This document shows, in pieces, positions 33,725 through 41,055 of a DNA stretch of 64,000 nucleotides (positions are counted from its first letter, which is position 1; each line of letters starts with the position of its first letter). The notes below the pieces were generated by a model. That model was not told the origin of the DNA. It was given only the letters and a program-made list of their open reading frames with translations, and did not search any database. Location: the NCBI RefSeq assembly GCF_000406165.1, contig NZ_CM001977.1, positions 1,742,937-1,806,936 of the forward strand. Direction: 5' to 3'. The translations under genes were made by a program, and so were the position numbers. This DNA comes from Dickeya zeae NCPPB 2538. GTDB taxonomy: Bacteria; Pseudomonadota; Gammaproteobacteria; Enterobacterales; Enterobacteriaceae.

Positions 33725-35146
33725 ATGAAACAGATTTCACTTTCACAGGGGCTTACCGGTATTGGTCTGATGATATTGCTGACCGGCCAACTGTTGCCGA
33801 TGATCGATTTTTCGATCGTCAACGTCGCACTGGAAGCGATCGCCCATTCACTGTCTGCCAGCCCGGCTGAGCTGGAGCTGGTGGTGTCGGTTTACGGTGT
33901 GGCGTTTGCCGTCTCTCTGGCTATGGGTGGGCGGTTGGGGGACAACCTGGGCCGACGCCGGGTGTTTCTGACGGGCGTTGCCGTGTTTGGCGTTGCGTCG
34001 CTGTTGTGTGGCATTGCTCAGTCGGTATGGGTGCTGCTGGCGGCCCGTGCCTTGCAAGGTGTTGGGGCGGCACTGGTGGTGCCACAGATTCTGGCGACGA
34101 TTCATGTCTGCCTGCGAGGGCGCGAGCATGCCCGGGCGTTGGGGCTTTACAGCGCGATTGGTGGGCTGGCGTTTGTGGTCGGGCAGGTGTTAGGCGGTTT
34201 TTTGATTCAGTTAGATATCGCCGGTTATGGCTGGCGGAGCGTGTTTCTGGTCAATCTGCCGGTTTGCCTGTTGGTGTTGTTGGTGGCACCGTCACGCCTG
34301 CCGGATACTCGTGGTGAAAAACCGGTAGCGCTGGATTTACCCGGTACCGTTCTGTTGTCATTGGGGTTAGCCAGCCTGCTGTTTCCGTTGGCATTGGGGC
34401 CCATCTGGCATTGGCCGTGGGAGTGCGTTGCGGTGTTGCTGAGCAGTCTGGTGTGGTTTGCGTGGCTGTGGCGGGTAGAAAACCGCCAGCCTGCGCCGTT
34501 GCTGCCACCGGCGTTATTCCGGTTACCGGGGATCCGGTTTGGCTTGTTGCTGGCGTTACTGTTCTTTTCCAGCTGGAGCGGGTTTATGTTCGCGGTGGCG
34601 TATACCCTGCAATCCGGCGCGGGTTTTACTCCGTTGCAATCGGGTAACAGTTTTATTGGTCTGGGATTGTCCTATTTTGTCTCATCGCTGTTTAGCGGCC
34701 GCCTGCTGACCCGTCTGGGTAATAGAAATGTGCTGTTGATCGGGTGTGCTATCCAGATGAGCGGCCTGGCGTTGTTGATGGCGTCGCTCGCCTGGCGCTG
34801 GCCGGTATCGGTGCTGCAATTACTGCCCGCAACCATGATGATTGGATTTGGTCAGGCGTTTATCGTCAGTAGCTTTTATCGCATTGGCATGTCTGATGTG
34901 CCGACGCAGCAGGCAGGAGCGGGCAGTGCGCTGCTTTCTACCATGCAACAGGCGTCACTGGGGCTGGGGCCTATCGTACTGGGTACCGTACTGGTGCATG
35001 TGTTGCATGCCAGCGGCGGGCATTTTGCCAGCGCACTGACAGCGGCATTGATGGCGGAATGGGTGGTGATGCTGGTGTTGGTATTGTGCGCGCTGCGTAA
35101 CCGGCCATCACGCCCTGAGTCACAGACGGTGGTCTGCGGGGAATAA
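33725..35146 (+). CDS. DHA2-type MFS efflux transporter
   Basis: 473 residues with about 14 TM helices. Drug:H+ antiporter-2 landmarks are the TM1 segment LPMIDFSIVNVALEAI, motif A GGRLGDNLGRRR, and the TM5 antiporter motif around GLAFVVGQVLGG. A multidrug or toxic-compound exporter is likely. Divergent from, and probably controlled by, the XRE regulator at 32689. Confidence 0.87.
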   Translation: MKQISLSQGLTGIGLMILLTGQLLPMIDFSIVNVALEAIAHSLSASPAELELVVSVYGVAFAVSLAMGGRLGDNLGRRRVFLTGVAVFGVASLLCGIAQSVWVLLAARALQGVGAALVVPQILATIHVCLRGREHARALGLYSAIGGLAFVVGQVLGGFLIQLDIAGYGWRSVFLVNLPVCLLVLLVAPSRLPDTRGEKPVALDLPGTVLLSLGLASLLFPLALGPIWHWPWECVAVLLSSLVWFAWLWRVENRQPAPLLPPALFRLPGIRFGLLLALLFFSSWSGFMFAVAYTLQSGAGFTPLQSGNSFIGLGLSYFVSSLFSGRLLTRLGNRNVLLIGCAIQMSGLALLMASLAWRWPVSVLQLLPATMMIGFGQAFIVSSFYRIGMSDVPTQQAGAGSALLSTMQQASLGLGPIVLGTVLVHVLHASGGHFASALTAALMAEWVVMLVLVLCALRNRPSRPESQTVVCGE

Positions 35147-35185
35147 GCCCTGTCGGGTGATGCGCTGTTGGGTAAGGTGAAAACA

Positions 35186-35217
35186 GTAAAAAAAATGCCA
35201 GTCAACAGACTGGCATT
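35186..35217 (-). terminator. intrinsic terminator of tpx
   Basis: AATGCCAGTC (35194-35203) pairs with GACTGGCATT (35208-35217) around AACA. On the minus strand the stem is followed by a T-run (A-run at 35188-35195 on the plus strand). It lies 24 bases past the tpx stop. Confidence 0.88.
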
Positions 35218-35240
35218 GTTATACGGATTATCGCCGGGGT

Positions 35241-35744
35241 TTATTTCAGTACGGCAATGGCTGCATCGTAGTCTGGCTCGTTGGTAATTTCGTTTACCAG
35301 CTCGCTGTGCAGGACATTGTCGTTTTCATCCAGCACGACAACGGCACGGGCGGTCAGCCCTTTCAGCGCGCCTTCGGCAATCGCCACACCGTAGTTTTCT
35401 TTGAATTCCGCACCGCGCAGTGTAGACAGAACCACCACGTTGTTCAGGCCTTCTGCGCCGCAGAAGCGAGACTGTGCGAACGGCAAATCAGCAGAAACGC
35501 ACAGGACAACGGTATTATCCAGGCTGGAAGCCAGCTGGTTAAATTTGCGCACAGACGCGGCGCACACGCCGGTATCGATGCTTGGGAAAATGTTCAGGAC
35601 TTTGCGCTTGCCGGCGTAGTGGCTCAGTGCCACATCAGAGAGGTCTTTGGCAACCAGTGAAAATGCCGGTGCCTTGCTGCCCGCAGCCGGGAAAGATCCT
35701 GCTACCGGCACCGGGTTACCCTGGAAATGTACATTTGTTGACAT
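35241..35744 (-). CDS. tpx: lipid hydroperoxide/thiol peroxidase Tpx
   Basis: 167 residues of the atypical 2-Cys peroxiredoxin family. The peroxidatic Cys is C61 in SIDTGVCAASVR and the resolving Cys is C95 in QSRFCGAEG, at the same positions as in E. coli Tpx. It reduces alkyl and lipid hydroperoxides using thioredoxin. Single gene with its own terminator; divergence from E. coli order: ycjG is not present on its flank. Confidence 0.97.
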   Translation of the reverse strand: MSTNVHFQGNPVPVAGSFPAAGSKAPAFSLVAKDLSDVALSHYAGKRKVLNIFPSIDTGVCAASVRKFNQLASSLDNTVVLCVSADLPFAQSRFCGAEGLNNVVVLSTLRGAEFKENYGVAIAEGALKGLTARAVVVLDENDNVLHSELVNEITNEPDYDAAIAVLK

Positions 35745-35800
35745 GCTTACGTCCTTCTATCACAGGTGATTAACATGTCGATTAGTGTAGGGCAACATTA

Positions 35801-36532
35801 TCAACATTGGTATAAAAAGTTATGGCTCAGTAACTGAGTCAGTGCCGACAGATAGCTCTGGGTAGCGCTGTCTGCGGCGATCACCGGTAACTCTGCCGTA
35901 ATGCACAGCAACTGGCGTTCAGCACACCAACTGCCAAATGAGCCGGGTGTTGGATACCCGACATCGTCGACCAGCGGGAGCGAAAAGGTTTCCGACAGCC
36001 AGGCACCCAATGCAGAGTGTTGGGGGTCATCAATGCAGGCCAGCGGTTCATGAAACGACACCACCCACGGTGGCGATAAGTGTTCGATAAGACGGCACAG
36101 CGCCTGCGTTTCCGGCTCAGAGCCGGGGTGGCTGCCGGTCGATATCTGCACATCGCGCACCGGAGTATCGCTGCTCCAGCGGTAGACGGTGCCATCCGGC
36201 TGCCAGTTGGCGGTGGGGAAATTGCGATTGAGGTCAACACCGTTGGCATTGGCGCGCAAACCCAACTGGCACCCATCCGGATTGACTGCCAGCACCACAT
36301 GGTGCGCCAGACTGCCGGCTGCCAGAGTGCGCAGGGCACACGAGAGTGCGACCACCGAGGCGGTTTCATCACCGTGCGTCCCCGCGAGGATCAATCCGCT
36401 GTGTTTTCCTGCGTTTTCCGCCGGGAACCACAGTAGCGGTGCACCCAGCCGGGAACGACCGTACTCCTGACCCGGTGAGGTAAATCCCCCGCGCTCGGCA
36501 CGAGGGCGCGGCACAAATCCGATATCTGTCAT
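35801..36532 (-). CDS. mpaA: murein tripeptide amidase A
   Basis: 243 residues, M14 zinc carboxypeptidase fold. Zinc ligands fit H53 and E56 (GTHGDE) and H161 (VSFHEPLACI); the general-base Glu is E214 (CITAELPV). Blocks such as VNPDGCQLGLRANANGVDLN match E. coli MpaA (YcjI). It cleaves the gamma-D-Glu-diaminopimelate bond of recycled murein tripeptide. Divergent from mppA, whose product imports that tripeptide. Confidence 0.93.
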   Translation of the reverse strand: MTDIGFVPRPRAERGGFTSPGQEYGRSRLGAPLLWFPAENAGKHSGLILAGTHGDETASVVALSCALRTLAAGSLAHHVVLAVNPDGCQLGLRANANGVDLNRNFPTANWQPDGTVYRWSSDTPVRDVQISTGSHPGSEPETQALCRLIEHLSPPWVVSFHEPLACIDDPQHSALGAWLSETFSLPLVDDVGYPTPGSFGSWCAERQLLCITAELPVIAADSATQSYLSALTQLLSHNFLYQC

Positions 36533-36783
36533 GGTGTTATCCTGACGGTTGCTGCGTTGTATCGTCTGATAATAACAAAAAATTCGGGCTGGTCGCGTCG
36601 GTGAATCTGAATTGCGGGGCGCTTTGCAAACCGCCTTCGCTCTACTGGCTGGAAGGGCGGGTTTACGACTATGATAACTTCCAGCCTGATAACGATTTTT
36701 TCAGTAGGCACATGCCCAACATAATTCGAGCCATGCGCTGCTACGGGGTGGCAGGACACGGCTCTTTGGTTAAAGGACACAAC

Positions 36784-38415
36784 ATGCAATTTCGTGACTC
36801 TGCAATTTCCGTGAGCGTGCTTTGCGCCATATTGATGACCACCCTGACAGGGGCGGCGAATGCAGCACAGGTTCCCCCCGGTACGGTACTGGCGGACCAG
36901 CAGCAGATTGTGCGTCATATCAAGGATGAACCCGCTTCGCTGGACCCGATTAAAGCGGTGGGGCTGCCGGAAATCCAGGTGATTCGCGATTTGTTTGAAG
37001 GGCTGGTGAATCAGGACGCGCATGGCAACCCGATTCCTGGGGTGGCTCAGCGCTGGCAGACTAACGATAACCGCACCTTTATTTTTACCTTGCGGCCAGA
37101 TGCACGCTGGTCGAATGGCGACCCGGTGACCGCCAGAGACTTTGTTTACAGCTGGCGGCGGCTGGTGACCCCGCAGAATAACTCGCCGTTTAGCTGGTTT
37201 GCCCGAATGGCGGGCATCGTCAATGCAGATGAGATTCTGGCTGGTAAGTTGCCTGCGGAGAAGCTCGGAGCCGTCGCGGTTGATGACCACACGCTGAAGG
37301 TGCAACTGAGCAAACCGGTGCCATATTTCATCAGCCTGATGGCTAATTTCAGCCTTTATCCGGTGCATCAGGCCACGGTGGAGAAATACGGTAACGAGTG
37401 GACTAAACCGGGCAATCTGGTGGGTAACGGCGCGTTTGTGCTTAAAGAGCGGGTAGTGAATGAAAAACTGGTGCTGACCCCTAACGATCACTATTGGGAT
37501 CACGCGAATACCCGCCTGACGCAAGTGACGTTTGTGCCTATCAATCAGGAATCTAACGCCACCAAGCGTTATCTGGCAGGCGATATCGATATCACCGAAT
37601 CCTTCCCGAAAAATCAGTATCAAAAGCTATTGAAAGATCTGCCGGGACAGGTGTTTACGCCAGAGCAACTGGGTACTTACTATTATGCGTTTAACACCCA
37701 GCGGGCACCGACCAACGATGTGCGAGTGCGTAAAGCGCTCTCTTATGCCATCGATCGCAAGATTATTGCTGAGAAGGTGTTAGGGACGGGAGAAAAACCA
37801 GCCTATCGCTTTACGCCCGATGTCACCGCGGGTTTCACGCCGCAACCGGGGCAACTACAACAGTATTCGCAGGCTGAACTGGACATGCAGGCTAAAGCGC
37901 TGATGGCCGCAGCAGGCTATGGCCCGTCCAGACCCTTGAAACTGACGTTGTTGTACAACATGCAGGAAGTTCACCAGAAAATCGCCATTGCAATCGCGTC
38001 AATGTGGAAGACGAAGCTCGGTGTGGACGTCAAACTGGTGAATCAGGAATGGAAGACCTACATTGACAGCCGTAACACGGGCAACTTTGATGTGATACGT
38101 GCGTCCTGGATTGGTGATTACAATGAGCCTTCCACCTTTCTGTCATTGCTGACGTCGAGCCACAGCGGCAATATTGCGCGCTTTAATAATGCCGATTATG
38201 ACCGACTGATGGCGGATACCGCTGGACAGACAGACCGGAAGATCCTCAACGAGGATTATAACCGCGCCGAACAGATTCTGGCGGAACAGGCACCGATCGC
38301 GCCTATCTACCAGTACACTAATGGCCGACTGATCAAGCCCTGGGTGAAAGGCTATCCTATCGCTAACCCGGAGGATGTGGCCTACAGTCACACGCTGTAC
38401 ATTCTAAAGCACTGA
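36784..38415 (+). CDS. mppA: periplasmic murein peptide-binding protein MppA
   Basis: 543 residues from the ATG at 36784 (AAAGGACACAAC upstream). This start gives a signal peptide ending ANA/AQV; the frame is open much further upstream to 36601 but without signals. Oligopeptide-binding SBP family 5 (e.g. EPASLDPIKAVGLPEIQVIR, WSNGDPVTARDFVYSWRRL). MppA captures L-Ala-gamma-D-Glu-mDap and passes it to the Opp permease. OppA is the close paralogue, but the mpaA neighbour favours mppA. Confidence 0.88.
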   Translation: MQFRDSAISVSVLCAILMTTLTGAANAAQVPPGTVLADQQQIVRHIKDEPASLDPIKAVGLPEIQVIRDLFEGLVNQDAHGNPIPGVAQRWQTNDNRTFIFTLRPDARWSNGDPVTARDFVYSWRRLVTPQNNSPFSWFARMAGIVNADEILAGKLPAEKLGAVAVDDHTLKVQLSKPVPYFISLMANFSLYPVHQATVEKYGNEWTKPGNLVGNGAFVLKERVVNEKLVLTPNDHYWDHANTRLTQVTFVPINQESNATKRYLAGDIDITESFPKNQYQKLLKDLPGQVFTPEQLGTYYYAFNTQRAPTNDVRVRKALSYAIDRKIIAEKVLGTGEKPAYRFTPDVTAGFTPQPGQLQQYSQAELDMQAKALMAAAGYGPSRPLKLTLLYNMQEVHQKIAIAIASMWKTKLGVDVKLVNQEWKTYIDSRNTGNFDVIRASWIGDYNEPSTFLSLLTSSHSGNIARFNNADYDRLMADTAGQTDRKILNEDYNRAEQILAEQAPIAPIYQYTNGRLIKPWVKGYPIANPEDVAYSHTLYILKH

Positions 38416-38558
38416 TAAACGAGGCAACCGGGTTTTATCGAAAGGGGTATCCGGGTATCGCTGGTGCGCTGCTTTCCGATTGCAGCTCGGGATACAAGCA
38501 GTAAGATGTGCGTGGTGTGCAAAGCAGGAGTGAAGTCAGGAGAGGATGTGTGGACGTG

Positions 38559-39536
38559 ATGGACAGTAACGCTATCCAGCATATGGGGGCGGTTTTTACC
38601 TACAAACTGGATGGGCAGGGCGGCATTCTGCCGTTGGCAGATCTCGGGTTGAGAGGGGACGAAGGGCTACCCATTTGGCTGCATCTCGACTCAACACAGT
38701 CGGCCAGCGTGCGTTGGTTGCACGAAACCACCCTGTTACCGGATAGCGTACGCAATGCGCTGGCGGGCGAAAGTGCCCGGCCCCGCGTGGTCCGGCTGGG
38801 CGAGGGCACTCTGGTAACCCTGCGCAGCATCAACTACAACCCCAATGAGCGGCCGGATGAACTGGTCGCTATTCGGGTGTTTATTTCTGAGCGGCTGATT
38901 GTCTCCACCCGACGCCGCAAGGTCGCGGCGATCGACGAGGTCATGAGCGATCTGAAAGAGGGCAACGGGCCTGCCAACAGCGGTGACTGGATAGTGTCCA
39001 TCGCTGAGGCATTAACCGACCACACCAGTGAGTTCATTGACGAGCTGCATGAGAGAATCATCGATTTGGAAGATGCGTTACTGGAACAGCGCATTCCACC
39101 GCGCGGAGAGCTGGCGTTAATCCGTAAACAACTGATTGTGCTGCGTCGTTATATGACGCCGCAGCGTGATATCTTCTCGCGCCTGTCTGGTGAAAAATTT
39201 AGCTGGATGCAGGATGACGATCGCCGTCGCATGCAGGAAATTGCCGAGCGTCTTGGCCGCGGGCTGGAGGATTTGGATGCCAGCATCGCGCGAACTACCG
39301 TTATTGCTGATGAAATTACCTCGTTGATGACGGACGCCATGAACCGGCGTACGTATACCATGTCGTTACTGGCGATGGTGTTTTTGCCCACCACCTTTCT
39401 GACCGGATTATTTGGCGTTAATCTGGGCGGTATTCCAGGCGCGAATAGCGGTATTGGTTTTGGCGTATTTTGCCTGATGTTGGTGTTATTAGTGGGCGGC
39501 GTTGCCTGGTGGTTAAAACGCAGTAAATGGTTGTGA
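38559..39536 (+). CDS. zntB: zinc transporter ZntB
   Basis: 325 residues of the CorA family. A large cytoplasmic N-terminal domain (e.g. NALAGESARPRVVRLGEGTL) is followed by two C-terminal TM helices carrying the signature FGVNLGGIPGANSG (GVN instead of CorA GMN). The start is uncertain: AGGAGAGG at 38538-38545 fits a GTG at 38550 better than the ATG at 38559, adding three residues. It mediates zinc flux across the inner membrane. As in E. coli it lies upstream of fnrS. Confidence 0.93.
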   Translation: MDSNAIQHMGAVFTYKLDGQGGILPLADLGLRGDEGLPIWLHLDSTQSASVRWLHETTLLPDSVRNALAGESARPRVVRLGEGTLVTLRSINYNPNERPDELVAIRVFISERLIVSTRRRKVAAIDEVMSDLKEGNGPANSGDWIVSIAEALTDHTSEFIDELHERIIDLEDALLEQRIPPRGELALIRKQLIVLRRYMTPQRDIFSRLSGEKFSWMQDDDRRRMQEIAERLGRGLEDLDASIARTTVIADEITSLMTDAMNRRTYTMSLLAMVFLPTTFLTGLFGVNLGGIPGANSGIGFGVFCLMLVLLVGGVAWWLKRSKWL

Positions 39537-39604
39537 GTGGCGCGGTGGAATTATTGCGTGAAATATCACACAACCGTCGGCAGAGATAAAAACCATTGTC
39601 AATA

Positions 39605-39618
39605 TTGAGCGATATCAA
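39605..39618 (+). promoter_or_regulatory. FNR box of fnrS
   Basis: TTGAG-CGAT-ATCAA matches the FNR consensus TTGAT-N4-ATCAA except for one base. Its centre is about 42 bases before the deduced 5' end of the sRNA (39654), the standard class II activator position. A TATGCA at 39644-39649 can serve as -10 element. Confidence 0.85.
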
Positions 39619-39653
39619 CATTTTTGGCCCCCACCTGCGGCACTATGCATCCC

Positions 39654-39772
39654 GCAGGTGAATGCAACGTCAAGCGATGGGCGTTGCGCTCCATATTGTC
39701 TTACTTCCTTTTTTGAATTACTGCATAGCACAATTAATTCACACCATGCCGACGTTTCGTCGGCTTTTTTTT
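39654..39772 (+). ncRNA. fnrS: FNR-activated small RNA FnrS
   Basis: Starting GCAGGTGAATGCAACGTCAA, the sequence matches E. coli FnrS as I remember it through most of its length, including GGGCGTTGCGCTCCATATTG and CTTACTTCCTTTTTTGAATT. It ends in an intrinsic terminator: GCCGACG (39748-39754), TTT loop, CGTCGGC (39758-39764), then eight T. Only the terminator stem differs notably. FnrS is an Hfq-dependent anaerobic sRNA repressing aerobic-metabolism mRNAs. Position between zntB and ttcA is also as in E. coli. It fills most of the 423-base gap between those genes. Confidence 0.95.
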
Positions 39773-39959
39773 GCCTGCGATTTGACGATGTTGTTATTTA
39801 GGGCTGGCGTTGAAGACTGTCGCGTTTACGGCTGTCATGTTTACGTAGGAACCAGCGATTAAGCCGCCATAGCAATAAAACGTACGCTGCCAGTAACGGT
39901 ATCGGCGGCCATCACACCGCCGATAGACCGGTACCGCAGGGGAAGCGGTAAAGCGAAAA

Positions 39960-40901
39960 CTAGCGAATCTCCAGTACGTCCAGACGTTCCAGTGGACGGG
40001 TGTTGTCTTCGTCATCTTCATCCGGCTGCCAGCCCGTAGGTTGTAGCGGTATCTCTTCACGATCGAAGGCTAAATCGCCGCCATCCACGACAGCGCTGCC
40101 CTGACGGATCGATTTGAAATCGAACAAGGCGGTATCGCACAGATGCGACGGCACTGCATTTTGCATGGCGCTGAACATGGTTTCGATACGGCCGGGGTAG
40201 CGTTTATCCCAATCACGCAGCATGTCTTTGATCACCTGACGTTGCAGGTTTGGTTGTGAACCGCACAGGTTACACGGGATGATCGGGAACTGACGCGCCT
40301 CGGCAAAGCGTTCAATGTCTTTTTCACGGCAATACGCCAGTGGGCGAATCACCACGTGCTTGCCGTCATCGCTCATCAGCTTGGGCGGCATGCCTTTCAG
40401 TTTGCCGCCGTAGAACATGTTCAGAAACAGCGTTTGCAGAATGTCATCGCGGTGGTGGCCAAGCGCTATCTTGGTGGCACCCAGTTCGGTGGCGGTGCGA
40501 TACAGAATGCCACGACGCAGGCGAGAGCACAGTGAACAGGTGGTTTTCCCTTCCGGGATCTTCTCTTTCACGATGCCGTAGGTGTTTTCTTCCACAATCT
40601 TATATTCAACGCCGATACTGTCCAGATACTGCGGCAGCACATGTTCCGGGAACCCCGGCTGCTTCTGGTCCAGATTCACCGCCACCAGCGAGAAGTTCAC
40701 CGGTGCGCTCTGCTGCAAATTACGCAGGATCTCCAGCATGGTGTAGCTGTCTTTGCCACCGGACAGGCAGACCATGATTCGATCGCCCTCTTCAATCATA
40801 TTGAAATCGGCAATCGCTTCGCCCACGTTACGACGCAGACGCTTTTGCAATTTGTTGAGGTTATACTGCTCTTTGGGTGTAACAGATTGATTTTCTGACA
40901 T
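39960..40901 (-). CDS. ttcA: tRNA 2-thiocytidine (s2C32) biosynthesis protein TtcA
   Basis: 313 residues. PP-loop ATPase motif SGGKDS at 47-52 and the Fe-S binding cysteines C122/C125 (TCSLC) and C210/C213 (PCNLCG). It thiolates C32 in certain tRNAs using a [4Fe-4S] cluster. C-terminal acidic tail EDDEDNTRPLE. Convergent with fnrS, whose terminator lies about 190 bases away. Confidence 0.96.
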   Translation of the reverse strand: MSENQSVTPKEQYNLNKLQKRLRRNVGEAIADFNMIEEGDRIMVCLSGGKDSYTMLEILRNLQQSAPVNFSLVAVNLDQKQPGFPEHVLPQYLDSIGVEYKIVEENTYGIVKEKIPEGKTTCSLCSRLRRGILYRTATELGATKIALGHHRDDILQTLFLNMFYGGKLKGMPPKLMSDDGKHVVIRPLAYCREKDIERFAEARQFPIIPCNLCGSQPNLQRQVIKDMLRDWDKRYPGRIETMFSAMQNAVPSHLCDTALFDFKSIRQGSAVVDGGDLAFDREEIPLQPTGWQPDEDDEDNTRPLERLDVLEIR

Positions 40902-41014
40902 TTAACGGTAACTCATGTTCATGGGGCCGGTGCTCCAGCATTGCTGGGGGCTAAGTGTACCATTAAGTGCGTGGTAGGGGAGTCTGGTGGAAGGATAAAC
41001 CTGATAATGGGTAA

Positions 41015-41045
41015 CGCCAGGTGGACGTTTAAGCGACCACCTGCG
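41015..41045 (-). terminator. stem-loop downstream of the CHAP-pesticin gene
   Basis: CGCCAGGTGG (41015-41024) pairs with CCACCTGCG (41037-41045) with one bulged C. It is located 11 bases past the stop of the minus-strand gene at 41056; no clear T-run. Confidence 0.45.
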
Positions 41046-41055
41046 TTGGGAAGAG

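Noticed and set aside
36529..37623. Long open frame (364 codons) on the minus strand opposite the start of mppA
   Set aside because: It lies antisense to a clear family-5 binding protein, its sequence has no recognisable domain, and it overlaps the mpaA-mppA promoter region.
39662..39862. 66-codon frame with a hydrophobic start near zntB
   Set aside because: It overlaps the FnrS RNA and its terminator, which explain the conserved sequence better.
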